Of a DNA stretch of 63,820 nucleotides, positions 16,358 to 27,100 are shown piece after piece. Each line of letters opens with the position of its first letter. The stretch's first letter is position 1. The stretch lies in the NCBI RefSeq assembly GCF_030409335.1, contig NZ_JAUFPN010000108.1:1-63820 (forward strand). Reading direction: 5' to 3'. The position numbers and the translations under genes were made by a program. The notes under the pieces are model-generated. The model saw only the letters and a program-made list of their open reading frames with translations. It did not search any database and was not told the DNA's origin. The DNA is from Paeniroseomonas aquatica (lineage in GTDB: Bacteria > Pseudomonadota > Alphaproteobacteria > Acetobacterales > Acetobacteraceae).

Positions 16358-17433
16358 TCGCAGCCGGGCCGGCGCGCCTCGATGAAGTGCAGCAGGCATT
16401 CGCCGTAGCGCTGGGTGAAGGCAGGCAGCGCGCCGCCGCCGTGCCCGGCGAGCCCGTCGGGCCGGTCGAGCAGCAGCAGCCGGGCGACCTGCGGCGCGGC
16501 CAGCAGGCGGCGGAACAGCGTCGCGCGCGCCTCCGGGTCCGGGTCGTACTCGTCGCCGTCGAAGGTCGCCACCGCCACCCGGGCGGCGGGGCTGCGGGCC
16601 CGGGCCAGCACCTGGCGCAGCTCCTCGACCGCGACCGGCCAGGCCGGGCTGCCGCGCGGGCCATGCGCGGCCGGGGCGACCGCGACGACGCCGTCGGCCA
16701 GGCCCGGCTCGTCCAGGATCTGCAGGGCATTCCAGGCACCCCGCGACTGGCCGCCGACCACCACCCGCCGGTAGCCCTGGGCGCGCAGCACCCGCAACGC
16801 CCCGCGCAGCCAGCCGGCGGCGGCCTCGGCATCGTCCACCGCCGGGTCGCGGTCGAAGCGCAGCACGTCCCAGCCGGCATTGTTGAAGACCCGCACATGC
16901 GGCTGCGGCTGGCTGCCGCGGCTGTCCTGGCCGCCGGCGGCCCGGCCATGCGCCCAGACATAGGCGCCGCGGGCCGCCGCCGGCCCCTGCCAGAGGAAGC
17001 GGCCATCCGGCACCACCGCCCAGCCCGGGCCGCCCTGGACCGGGCGGGTGGGCGCGGCCGCGATGACGGCCTCCCGCCCCGGCCAGACCACGGCGAGGTC
17101 GCGGGCATAGACCTGGCACCCGGCGCCGCCCCACTGGGCGCAGAGGGCGATGGCCCGCGCCTCGGTCGCCGCGAGGTCGGGCTGCGCCGCGGCCCAGCCC
17201 CAGGCGCCGTCGGGGCTGAGGGCGAATACCCGGGGGGTCGGCTGCTGCAGGAATCGGGCGTAGTCGGCGCGCCCGGCCTCCCCCAAGGCCGGTACCGCGG
17301 CGACGTCGAGCACCGGGCTCGGCGGCGGGAGGGCGGGTTCGGCCCGGGACGGGGCCGGCGTGGCGGGCGCCAGGGCAAGCCACAAGAACACGTGATATGC
17401 CATGCTTGTGATGCAATCACGTTTCGATAGCAT
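16354..17433 (-). CDS. Secreted alpha/beta-hydrolase (dienelactone-hydrolase/esterase-like)
   Basis: About 359 residues with a cleavable signal peptide (hydrophobic [15 protein letters not shown] ending S-R-A). The C-terminal half is an alpha/beta hydrolase: the nucleophile elbow is [11 protein letters not shown] (G-x-S-x-G), and an acid appears in [12 protein letters not shown]. The catalytic His may be in [10 protein letters not shown]. The N-terminal half (~residues 50-180) is less familiar and contains [19 protein letters not shown], seen in periplasmic proteins with stress-related repeats. The start is unsure: ATG 17433 gives a basic n-region (MLSKRDC), ATG 17403 gives a shorter signal; neither has a clear RBS. 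Substrate unknown. Convergent with the MCE lipoprotein gene. Confidence 0.72.
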   Translation of the reverse strand: MLSKRDCITSMAYHVFLWLALAPATPAPSRAEPALPPPSPVLDVAAVPALGEAGRADYARFLQQPTPRVFALSPDGAWGWAAAQPDLAATEARAIALCAQWGGAGCQVYARDLAVVWPGREAVIAAAPTRPVQGGPGWAVVPDGRFLWQGPAAARGAYVWAHGRAAGGQDSRGSQPQPHVRVFNNAGWDVLRFDRDPAVDDAEAAAGWLRGALRVLRAQGYRRVVVGGQSRGAWNALQILDEPGLADGVVAVAPAAHGPRGSPAWPVAVEELRQVLARARSPAARVAVATFDGDEYDPDPEARATLFRRLLAAPQVARLLLLDRPDGLAGHGGGALPAFTQRYGECLLHFIEARRPGCD

Positions 17434-17489
17434 ACCGCAACAGTTCAGCGGGCCAAACAGCCTCTTTACCGGCCCAGGCTTCCGGGGCA

Positions 17490-17534
17490 CCTAGCGCGGG
17501 ACCGATGCCGGTGCGGCACCGGTCGTGCGCTAGG
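17490..17534 (+). promoter_or_regulatory. Long imperfect hairpin in the argG leader
   Basis: An inverted repeat spanning 45 bases, about 97 bases before argG. CCTAGCGC (17490-17497) pairs with GCGCTAGG (17527-17534), GACCG (17500-17504) with CGGTC (17520-17524), and TGCCG (17506-17510) with CGGCA (17514-17518) around a GTG loop. That is about 18 base pairs with small internal loops. There is no T-run on either side, so it is not an ordinary terminator. It could be a structured 5' UTR element for argG or an operator-like palindrome shared with the divergent hydrolase gene. Confidence 0.5.
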
Positions 17535-17630
17535 CGTTCCATGTCGCGTGACGAGCGCCCTCGGTGGGCGCGACCTCGGCGACCATGGCCTAGCCGCACC
17601 CATCAGCCGCGTGGCCCGAGGATAGAATTC

Positions 17631-18866
<1,236 letters not shown>

Positions 18867-18868
18867 CC

Positions 18869-19657
18869 ATGGCGATGCCGCGGCACGACCGGGCCCGGGT
18901 CCTGCTGCGGCAGCTCTACCGGACCGAGGCCCGGCGGGCGCGGCAGTTCCGCTATGCCCTGCTGGTCCTCGACCTGCTGAGCATCGGCTGGATCGTCCTG
19001 GCCTCCTTCCTGCCACTCAACACCCTGGTGCTGACGGTGGACTGCGGGCTGGGGCTGGTCCTGCTGGCGGAATTCATCGCTCGGCAGAGCGCCAGCGCGC
19101 GGCCCTGGCGCAGCCTGGTCCAGCCGCTGGAGCTGGCCGACCTGCTCGGCATCCTGTCCCTGCTGCTGGCGCCGCTGCTGCATGGCGCGCTCGGCTTCCT
19201 GCGGGTGCTGCGGACGCTGCGGCTGCTGCATTCGGTGCGGCTGGTCGCCTCGCTGCGCAGCGACCTGCCCTTCTTCCGGCGGAACGAGGAGGCGACCCTG
19301 GCGGCGGCGCAGCTCGGCGTCTTCGTCTTCATCATGACCGGCGTGGTCTTCGAGACCCAGCACCACGGCAACCCGCACATCACCAACTATGCCGATGCGC
19401 TGTACTTCACCGTGGCGACGCTGACGACGACCGGCTTCGGCGACATCACCCTGCAGGGGCGGCTGGGCCGGCTGCTCTCGGTGGTCATCATGCTGGCCGG
19501 GGTCACGCTCTTCCTGCGGCTGGCGCAGACGCTGTTCCGACCCAACAAGGTGCGCTTCCCCTGCGACAGCTGCGGGCTACAGCGACACGAGACGGATGCG
19601 GTGCACTGCAAGGCCTGCGGCACGATGCTGCGCATCCCCGACGAGGGCGACGGCTAG
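18869..19657 (+). CDS. Voltage-gated-like potassium channel with C-terminal zinc ribbon
   Basis: A 262-residue membrane protein. It has spans near 29-50 and 56-72, a further hydrophobic stretch near 89-108, and an S4-like helix with Arg every third residue (R112, R115, R118, then R124, R130). The pore region holds the selectivity filter TTTGFGD (186-192), followed by the last span (~203-220). The C-terminus is unusual: CDSCG (C232, C235) and CKACG (C247, C250) form a CxxC-x11-CxxC zinc ribbon instead of an RCK domain. TTTGFGD resembles K+-selective channels (TVGYGD in most). The gene starts 2 bp after argG, so it is likely co-transcribed with it. Confidence 0.85.
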   Translation: MAMPRHDRARVLLRQLYRTEARRARQFRYALLVLDLLSIGWIVLASFLPLNTLVLTVDCGLGLVLLAEFIARQSASARPWRSLVQPLELADLLGILSLLLAPLLHGALGFLRVLRTLRLLHSVRLVASLRSDLPFFRRNEEATLAAAQLGVFVFIMTGVVFETQHHGNPHITNYADALYFTVATLTTTGFGDITLQGRLGRLLSVVIMLAGVTLFLRLAQTLFRPNKVRFPCDSCGLQRHETDAVHCKACGTMLRIPDEGDG

Positions 19658-19797
19658 GCGCCGGCCCGGCGGCGACACCGCCGCAACAAACCCACAAGTC
19701 CTGATGACGCTGCGGTGGTTCGTTTCCAGAAACGCGCAAGCTGAGCGTTGAGAGCAACGAGAAGTTGTTGTAGCTTGCCATAGTCATAAAACCGAGA

Positions 19798-21357
19798 GTG
19801 GTGGCCTCGCCCATGTCCCTGGCACATTCGGGTAGCCTTCCCGACCTCGGACTGGCGGAGGCGCGGCGGCCGGCGCCCAATCCCTGGATCCTGCCTTGGC
19901 TGGCCCGGGGCGGCCGCCTGCGCTGGGCCGCGGCCAACCTGGCCGTGGCCTGCCTCTATGCCGGGCTCGGCGCGGTGGTCGGCCGGTTCTTCGGCGCCTA
20001 CGGGCTGTTTCCGGCGCCGATCTGGCTGCCGGCCGGCATCGCCGCCATCGCCTGCATGGTCGGCGGCGCCGGACTGCTGCCCGGCATCTTCCTCGGCTCC
20101 CTGGTGGTGAACGCGGCGGTCTTCGACATCGCGCCGCCGGTCGCCGCCATGATCTCGGCCAGCAATGCGCTCGGGCCCTGGGCCGGCGTGCAGCTCACCC
20201 GGGCGATGCGCCCGGCGAGCGGCCTCTTCACCCGGTTCAGCGGCGTGCTCGGCTTCATCCTCGGCGCGGTGCTGCTGCATGCCGCCTGCACCGCGGCCGG
20301 CGGCACCCTGGCGCTCGCGCTGGCGCAGCCGATGTCCCTGGCCGAGGCCTATGCGGTCTTCTCCGCCTGGTGGCTCTGCGACAGCGGCGGCACCTTCTTC
20401 TTCGCCCCGGCGCTGCTGCTGTGGCTCGGGGTGGAGCGCACCGCCGCCGCCTCCGACCGGCGGCCCTCGCTGGCGGATACGCTGGTACTCGCCGGCATGG
20501 TCGCCACCGCCGCGGCGCTGTTCGCCGTCCCCGGCCTCGGCAGGCTGGTGCGGCCGGATGCGGTCTTCCTGCTGACGGTGCCGCTGTCCTGGATCACCCT
20601 GCGGATCTCGCTGCGCGCCGCCTATACGCTGCTGACCCTGATCTGCGTCGCCGCCACCGTCGGCACGGTCATGGGCGAGGGCCCCTTCCACGGCCCCGGG
20701 GTGCACAACCCGCTGCAGTCGGTCGGGCTGATGACCGTGCTCTTCGCCATGGATGCGCTGACCCTGATCGCCCTGACCAGCGAGCGGCGGGAGGCCGAGG
20801 CCCGGCTGACCGAGGCGCGCGGCACCCTGGCCCGCGCCGTCGCCCGCACCGAGGACCTGACGCGGGAGGCCCTGACCGACCCGCTCACCGGCGTCGGCAA
20901 CCGCCGCCACTTCAGCTCGGCCGGTGGCGCCGCCTTCTACCTCTCGCGCCAGGGCGGGACGCCGCTCGCCCTCCTGCACTTCGACCTCGACCACTTCAAG
21001 CGGCTGAACGACAGCGCCGGGCACGCGGCGGGCGACGCGGCGCTGCGGGCCGTGGCGGTGACCTGCGGCCACGCCCTGCGCGCCGACGACCGGGTCTTCC
21101 GCCTCGGCGGCGAGGAATTCGCCGTGGTGCTGCCGGGGCTCGGCCTCGCCGCCGCGGCGGAGGCGGCGGAACGGCTGCGGCAGGCGATCGGCTATGTCGC
21201 CCTGCCCGGCGGGCGGCGCATGAGCGCCAGCTTCGGCGTCACCGAGCGCGGGCCGCAGGACCGGTCGCTGGACGACCTGCTGCGGCGGGCCGATGCGGCG
21301 ACCTATGCCGCCAAGTCGCGGGGCCGGGACCGGATCGAGGTCGCCGCGGCCGGATAG
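19798..21357 (+). CDS. MASE1-type membrane diguanylate cyclase (GGDEF)
   Basis: Up to 519 residues. About 290 hydrophobic residues with roughly eight spans form a MASE1-like sensor (FGAYGLFPAPIWLPAGIAA, SAWWLCDSGGTFFFAP). A short helical linker and a GGDEF domain follow. The active-site loop is GGEEF (residues 437-441, counted from GTG 19798). The inhibitory I-site RxxD (R428-A-D-D431) lies five residues before it, so product feedback by c-di-GMP is expected. Metal and substrate residues DLDHFKRLND are intact. Cyclic di-GMP usually drives biofilm and polysaccharide production, and the neighbouring GH16-like gene fits that. ATG 19813 is an alternative start; no strong RBS is seen for either. 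Confidence 0.9.
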   Translation: MVASPMSLAHSGSLPDLGLAEARRPAPNPWILPWLARGGRLRWAAANLAVACLYAGLGAVVGRFFGAYGLFPAPIWLPAGIAAIACMVGGAGLLPGIFLGSLVVNAAVFDIAPPVAAMISASNALGPWAGVQLTRAMRPASGLFTRFSGVLGFILGAVLLHAACTAAGGTLALALAQPMSLAEAYAVFSAWWLCDSGGTFFFAPALLLWLGVERTAAASDRRPSLADTLVLAGMVATAAALFAVPGLGRLVRPDAVFLLTVPLSWITLRISLRAAYTLLTLICVAATVGTVMGEGPFHGPGVHNPLQSVGLMTVLFAMDALTLIALTSERREAEARLTEARGTLARAVARTEDLTREALTDPLTGVGNRRHFSSAGGAAFYLSRQGGTPLALLHFDLDHFKRLNDSAGHAAGDAALRAVAVTCGHALRADDRVFRLGGEEFAVVLPGLGLAAAAEAAERLRQAIGYVALPGGRRMSASFGVTERGPQDRSLDDLLRRADAATYAAKSRGRDRIEVAAAG

Positions 21358-22006
21358 GTCCTGCCGGACCGCCGCCGGCCCCCCTCGGGCGCTTCCCTGT
21401 GCGCCGCCCGCGCCATCCCGGCCCAGTAACAAGACAACGGCGACGCCAGCGGCGTGCCCGGCCGCCGGGCGGTGGTGATGCCGGCGCAAAGCCTTGCCGA
21501 AGGCCGATCATGCGCCCCACGGACCGTTTCGATTCACAAAAATACCGAAAAAACAATCCTTGATCGTATACTTTATAATGCGTATCGCAATCTTGCTCAC
21601 GAGTACGCGACAAGCGTGGGCGGACGGAAACTATCCCAGGGAAAGGATCCCGCATGTGACGACCGCATTGAGCTGATTTCCGGCTGCAGTAATTCGCTGT
21701 GACCAAGCCGGTTATGTTCAATGGCAACACATAGGGCCGTAGCGCTACTTCGGGCAGGGTCTTTCCCGGGCATCCCGGCATTCCTCGTGTCTTGGCCGCA
21801 ACGCATTGCCGCCAGCGAGGCCGATCGCCCGCCTGCCCCGCACGGCTGACCGCGGCAGCATCCCATGTCGCTGCCGAACGGGCGCGATCCTCCCGCGCCC
21901 GGGGCTGCTCCAGCCCGCCATCCCGCGCGCCCCAGGCCGCCGCATGCCCCGCGGCGACCGGTGTCACGCGACCTGCCGGCCAACGCAAACCGCAAGGACC
22001 CGACCC
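21358..22006. promoter_or_regulatory. Long non-coding leader region before the GH16-like gene
   Basis: This 649-bp spacer has two parts. The first ~120 bp are GC-rich with hairpins (listed separately). From about 21525 to 21730 the DNA turns distinctly A/T-rich, including runs such as ACAAAAATACCGAAAAAAC and a perfect -10-like TATAAT at 21574-21579, though no good -35 lies 16-18 bp upstream. The rest is GC-rich again up to the RBS AAGGA at 21994-21998. Short open frames here have no coding character that I trust. The region may hold the GH16 promoter and possibly a small RNA. Confidence 0.4.
21443..21470 (+). terminator. Tandem hairpins downstream of the diguanylate cyclase gene
   Basis: Two adjacent perfect inverted repeats: ACGCC (21443-21447) with GGCGT (21451-21455), and GCCCGG (21456-21461) with CCGGGC (21465-21470). 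They lie about 85 bases after the stop codon and may end transcription of the cyclase gene. No T-run follows, so confidence is limited. Confidence 0.35.
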
Positions 22007-22888
22007 ATGAGCAACAATGCACTCACCGAAAGCTTCAACAGCGGCTTCGGTGCACTCAGCAATGCCTGGAACGTCCCCGCCGTGGCCAATGGCCAGGTCA
22101 GCCTCACCGGCAACTCCGCCATGATGGAATGGGCCATCGGGCGCGACGCCGGCCATGGCTACGGCACCTATACGGTCACCGCGAAAGCCGAGGGCAGCCA
22201 GCCCGGCCCCGGCATCATCCTCTGGCCCGGCGACGACAAGTGGCCCGGCCAGGAGATCGACATGCTCGAGATCACCCCGGACGGCTCGGGCCGGCAGTAC
22301 GGCACGGTGCACTGGAACAACAACGGCGCGGATGCCTATGCCACCGTCATCTACGACGGCGTCCAGGGCGGCAGCTTCCATGAATACCAGATGATCTGGG
22401 CCCCGGGGCTGATCACCTTCAAGGTCGACGGCGTCACCAAGGGCACCATCGATGGCAATGTCCCGGTCGATTACGACCATGGCGGCATGAACAACACCAT
22501 TGGCTTCATGAACAACAACCCCAATACGTCCCTCACGATCTCCCACCTCGAGTTCACCCCGCTGGGCCAGTCGGTGGTCGCCACGCCGGCGCCGGCACAG
22601 CAGGCGCCCGCCCCCTCGGCACCTGCCCCCTCGGCACCCGCCGCCGCCCCGGCCGCCGTCGCGGCCGACGCCGGCCCGGTCGACTGGAACGCGCTGGCCG
22701 CCCAGGTCACCGCGCACTACGAGGCGACCGGCCGCTGGGAGCTGCCGGGCGCCGCCTCCGCCGCCCCGGCCGCCGCGCCGGCGCCGGCGCCGGCGCCCCA
22801 GGTGGAAGTGGCGGTGAAGGTGGACTGGGAGGCGCTGGCCGCCCAGGTCACCGCGAACTACGAGGCGACCGGCCACTGGTACCTCTGA
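22007..22888 (+). CDS. GH16-like glycoside hydrolase with two C-terminal 22-residue repeats
   Basis: A 293-residue protein. Residues ~1-190 form a concanavalin-like GH16 domain with the catalytic E-x-D-x-x-E signature intact (E83-I-D85-M-L-E88, in WPGQEIDMLEI). Flanking blocks are PGPGIILWPGDDKW and HEYQMIWAPGLITFKVDG. GH16 enzymes cleave beta-1,3/1,4 glucans and related polysaccharides. After a Pro/Ala linker (~191-224) come two near-identical repeats, 225-246 and 272-293, sharing VDW-x-ALAAQVTA-x-YEATG-x-W. They are separated by another Pro/Ala linker, and the second ends the protein. No signal peptide is visible, so export may use another route such as type I secretion. ATG 22007 has AAGGA 8 bases upstream. 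Confidence 0.82.
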   Translation: MSNNALTESFNSGFGALSNAWNVPAVANGQVSLTGNSAMMEWAIGRDAGHGYGTYTVTAKAEGSQPGPGIILWPGDDKWPGQEIDMLEITPDGSGRQYGTVHWNNNGADAYATVIYDGVQGGSFHEYQMIWAPGLITFKVDGVTKGTIDGNVPVDYDHGGMNNTIGFMNNNPNTSLTISHLEFTPLGQSVVATPAPAQQAPAPSAPAPSAPAAAPAAVAADAGPVDWNALAAQVTAHYEATGRWELPGAASAAPAAAPAPAPAPQVEVAVKVDWEALAAQVTANYEATGHWYL

Positions 22889-22895
22889 GCTGAAC

Positions 22896-22925
22896 GCGGC
22901 GGGGGCCGCCCCAGGCCCCCGCCGC
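22896..22925 (+). terminator. Strong GC-rich hairpin after the GH16-like gene
   Basis: A perfect 12-bp stem, GCGGCGGGGGCC (22896-22907) with GGCCCCCGCCGC (22914-22925), and a 6-base loop, starting eight bases after the stop codon. No T-run follows, as is common in very GC-rich genomes. It probably separates the GH16-like gene from aroC. Confidence 0.6.
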
Positions 22926-23017
22926 ACCCCCGCCACGCCGCCTGATGCATTCCCGGCCCCGCTGCGGTATCAGCGCAGCCGCACCTGGCGGGCCAGACCG
23001 CCCCATCGGATCCGGGA

Positions 23018-24124
23018 ATGTCCCACAACAGCTTCGGCCACCTCTTCCGCATCACCACCTGGGGCGAGAGCCACGGCCCGGCCATCGGCTGCGTGGTGGA
23101 TGGCTGCCCGCCGCGCCTGGCGCTGTCGGAAGCCGATATCCAGCCCTTCCTCGACCTGCGCCGCCCTGGCCAGTCCCGCTTCGTGACCCAGCGCCAGGAG
23201 CCCGACCAGGTCCGCATCCTGTCGGGCGTCTTCGAGGGGATGACCACCGGCACCCCCATCGCGCTGATGATCGAGAACCAGGACCAGCGCTCGCGCGACT
23301 ACGGCGAGATCAAGGACCGCTTCCGCCCCGGCCATGCCGACCTGACCTACGAGCTGAAATACGGCATCCGCGACTACCGCGGCGGCGGCCGCTCCTCCGC
23401 CCGGGAGACCGCCATGCGGGTCGCCGGCGGGGCCGTGGCGCGGAAGGTCCTCGGCCCCGGGGTCAGCATCCGCGCCGCCCTGGTGCAGCTGGGCGACGAC
23501 CGCATCGACCGCGCCAGCTGGGACTGGTCGGCGCTCGGCGAGAACGACTTCTTCTGCCCCGACCGCGCCGCCGCCGCCCGCTGGGAGCAGAGGCTGCTCG
23601 AGGTCCGCAAATCCGGCTCCTCGCTCGGCGCGGTCATCGAGGTGGTGGCCGAGGGCGCCCCGCCCGGCCTCGGCGCGCCGATCTACGGCAAGCTCGATGC
23701 CGATATCGCCGCGGCGCTGATGGGCATCAACGCGGTCAAGGGGGTCGAGATCGGCGACGGCTTCGCCGCCGCGAGCCTCACGGGCGAGGGCAATGCGGAT
23801 GCGATGCGCATGGGCCCGGGCGGCCGCGTCCACTTCGGCGACAACCACGCCGGCGGCATCCTCGGCGGCATCAGCACCGGCCAGCCCATCGTCGCCCGCT
23901 TCGCGGTGAAGCCGACCAGCAGCATCCTGACCTCGCGCCACTCGGTCGACCGCTTCGGCCAGGACGTGGAGGTGCTGACCAAGGGCCGGCACGACCCCTG
24001 CGTCGGCATCCGCGCGGTGCCGGTCGGCGAGGCCATGCTGGCGCTGGTGCTCGCCGACCACCTGCTGCGCCACCGCGCCCAGAACCCCGATGCCCCGAGC
24101 GAGGCCCGGCTGCCGCGCAACTGA
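23018..24124 (+). CDS. aroC: Chorismate synthase
   Basis: 368 residues, normal length. It converts 5-enolpyruvylshikimate-3-phosphate to chorismate, the last shikimate-pathway step, using reduced FMN. All three family signatures are visible: [17 protein letters not shown] near residue 12, [18 protein letters not shown] near 125, and the C-terminal block with [32 protein letters not shown]. The active-site His in [10 protein letters not shown] and the FMN-binding Ser/Arg region are intact. Start [13 protein letters not shown] matches the family exactly. It is alone between a hairpin upstream and the convergent giant RTX gene, whose end is only seven bases away. Confidence 0.97.
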   Translation: MSHNSFGHLFRITTWGESHGPAIGCVVDGCPPRLALSEADIQPFLDLRRPGQSRFVTQRQEPDQVRILSGVFEGMTTGTPIALMIENQDQRSRDYGEIKDRFRPGHADLTYELKYGIRDYRGGGRSSARETAMRVAGGAVARKVLGPGVSIRAALVQLGDDRIDRASWDWSALGENDFFCPDRAAAARWEQRLLEVRKSGSSLGAVIEVVAEGAPPGLGAPIYGKLDADIAAALMGINAVKGVEIGDGFAAASLTGEGNADAMRMGPGGRVHFGDNHAGGILGGISTGQPIVARFAVKPTSSILTSRHSVDRFGQDVEVLTKGRHDPCVGIRAVPVGEAMLALVLADHLLRHRAQNPDAPSEARLPRN

Positions 24125-24126
24125 GC

Positions 24127-24150
24127 GCGGCTCAGCCGAACAGGAAATCG
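24127..24150 (-). repeat. 24-bp 3'-end direct repeat, copy 1
   Basis: A run of 24 bases covering the last codons and stop of the giant RTX gene plus five bases beyond it. It is identical to 29700-29723 at the end of the RTX protease gene. The identity stops immediately outside these limits on the downstream side (C versus T). Confidence 0.9.
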
Positions 24151-27100
24151 CCCGCGAGCAGCGCGTCCTTGCCGACGTTCTGCAGCACGAGCTGGTCGCC
24201 CTGGCCGCAGTCGATCAGGCAGGTGCCGCCGTAGTCGGTGGTCGCGGCCAGCAGCCCGGCGAAGCTGGCGAAGCCCATGCCGGACATCTCGACCCGGTCG
24301 GTGCCCGGGCCGAAATCCCCGATGACATCGGCGCCCATCCCCCGCGCGACGACGAAGGCATCGGCCCCCGCTTCGCCGAACAGCACGTCGTCGCCGCCAC
24401 GCCCCTCCAGCGTGTCGTCCCCGGCCCCGCCCAGCAGCCAGTTGCCGACGGCATTGCCGGTGAGCCGGTTGTCCAGCCGGTTGCCGACGCCGAAGGGCGT
24501 GCTGCCCAGCAGGACCAGCACCTCGATATCCTCGAACAGGTAGTAGCCGGCGCCCCGGATGTCGGCGAAGACCGTGTCATGGCCCTCGCCGGGGAATTCG
24601 AAGACCAGGTCGGCGGGGGTATCGACCAGGAAGGTGTCGTCGCCCGGCCCGCCATAGAGGTAGTCGAAGTCGCCGAAGCCGCTGGCGCCATCGAGCCTGT
24701 CGTTTCCGGGCCCGGCCACCAGCAGGTCGAAGACGAAGTCGGGGCCGCCGGCCAGCCGGTCGTCGCCCTCCTCGCCGTACAGCACATCGGCGCCCTCGCC
24801 GCCGTCCAGCGTGTCGTCGCCGGCGCCGGCGATGAGGTAGGCCAGCCCCGGCCCGTCCAGCAGGCTGTCGTTGCCGGCCTCGCCGTAGAGCACGTCGAAA
24901 CCCTCCCCGCCGACCAGGGTATCGTCGCCCGCGCCGCCGAAGAGGTAGTCGTCCCCCTCGTCGCCCGCCAGGCTGTCGCCGCCCTGCTCGCCGAACAGGA
25001 TATCGTTGCCGCCGGCGCCGAGCAGGGTGTCGTCGCCGTCGGCGCCGATCAGCAGGTTGCCGGCCTCGTTGCCGAGCAGGACATTCGCCTGCGCCTCGCC
25101 GACGCCGTAGATCGGCCCCGCGCCGGCGGCCAGGACCAGCACCTCGACCCCGGCCGGCAGGTAGGTGCCGACGAAGGCGACGACCGTATCGTGACCCTCG
25201 CCGGGATGCTCGAGGATCGCATCGAAGACGTCGTCGACCCGGTAGCTGTCGTCGCCCGGCCCGCCCAGCAGGAGATCGGCGCCGGCGCCGCCATCCAGCG
25301 TATCCTCGCCGCCGCCGCCGCGCAGGGTATCCGCCCCGGCGCCGCCCAGCAGGATGTCGGCCAGCGCGCTCCCGGCCGCATCCAGCCGCTCGATCCCGGT
25401 CCAGCCGGTGGCGGACACGCCATCGCTGAGGCTGCCCGGCCGCATCGTCAGGGCGCGCCCGCTGCCGCTGCGGTCGAGGATGGCGAGATCCTGGCCCTCC
25501 CCGCCAGCCAGCAGCAGGTCCCAGCCGGCCGACACCAGCGTGTCGTCGCCCCCCGACCCCAGCAGCGCGTTGGCCCCGGCACCGCCATCGAGCCAGTCGC
25601 CGCCGCCGCCGCCGTCGAGCGTATCGGCGCCCGCCCCGCCCTGCAGCAGGTCCGCGCCGGCGCCGGCCCTGACCGAAAGCCGCTCCATGCCGGCGAGCGC
25701 CGTGGCCTGGGCGCCATCGGTCAGCAGCGCCGCCGTCAGGGTCAGCCCGGCCACCGCGAAGCCGCGGTCGATCAGCGCCAGATCCTCGCCCGGGCCGCCA
25801 TCCAGCAGGAGGTCCCAGTCGCCGGAGACCAGCGTATCCTCGCCGCTCCCGCCCCGCAGGATGTCGTGCCCGGCCAAGCCATCGAGCAGGTCATGCCCCG
25901 CGCCACCGGCCAGCGTGTCGTCGCCGGGGCCGCCGGACAGGGTATCGTCGCCGCCCCCGCCGGCCAGCAGGTCATCGCCCGCACTGCCGTCCAGCCGGTC
26001 GCCGCCGTCGGTGCCGGCCAGGGTATCGCTGCCGTCGCCGCCGGTGACGCTGGCCGCGGCCTGCTGCGGCGCCAGCAGCAGGACGTCGTCGCCGGCCGAG
26101 CCATAGACCTCCTCGATCCCCTGCATGGCCAGCGGCAGCAGCCGCAGGTCGAGCAGGGACCCCGGCTGGTTGGCGAACCAGCGGTCGAGGCCGCTGCCGC
26201 CCTCGATGCTGTCGGCGAAGGTCCCGGCATTCACCAGCAGGATGGGACGCGGCGCCGCCTCCCCGGCATCGAGCAGCAGCGTGCCGGTGAAGCGGCCATC
26301 GGCATCGGCGATGATGATGTCGTCGCCGTCCCCGCCGCGGAGCGTATCCGCCCCGGCGCCGCCGACCAGCGCGTCATCGCCGTCCTGCCCGTCCAGCAGG
26401 TCGTCGCCGGCGCTGCCGTAGAGGCTATCGCCGCCGCCGCCGCCACGGAGGGTATCGGCATCGCCCCCACCATCCAGCACGTTGCCGGAGCCGTTGCCGA
26501 GCAGCAGGTTGGTGCCGCCGTTGCCGATGCCATAGGCGCCCCCGGCGGCCTCGGCCAGCACCAGGACCTCGAGGTCCGGCCCCAGCGCCCAGGCCAGCGC
26601 CGCGACGACGGTGTCGGCGCCTTCGTCGGCGGCTTCCAGCACCAGGTCGCCGGCAGCCTCCACGTAGAACAGGTCGTCGCCCGGCCCGCCCTCCAGCCAG
26701 TCGGCCCCGGCGCCGCCATCCAGGGTGTCGCCGCCGCCGCCGCCCAGCAGGGTCTCCGCCCCGGCGCCGCCGGCGATGCGATCGGCATGCGGCGAGCCCC
26801 GCACCACGCCGATCGCCTGCAGCGCATCCGTCCCGCCCCAGCCGTCCCGCACCGTCCCGGCGGCGAGGTCGGCGAGGATGCCCGCCGGGTCGCCGGCGTG
26901 GTCCGCCCCGACCATCGTGCCCGCCGCCGGCGCCCGCAGCGTGTCGTTGCCGGCGAGGCCGCGCAGCCAGGTATAGGCGCCGGCGATGGCGAAGCCGGTG
27001 AGCTCGTCCCCCAGCGGCGTGCCCCAGGCGGATTCGATGTTCCGCAGCACGTCGGTGCCGCCCCAGGCATCGGCGCCGCTGCCGGCGGTGAGGTCGACCG

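Noticed and set aside
17408-17420. GTGAT-GCA-ATCAC palindrome resembling a CRP/FNR half-site pair
   Set aside because: The spacing is wrong for a CRP site, and it lies inside the hydrolase coding region if translation starts at 17433.
21454-21702. 82-codon + strand frame in the leader of the GH16-like gene
   Set aside because: Crosses the A/T-rich island, shows no consistent codon bias, and its product has no recognisable features.
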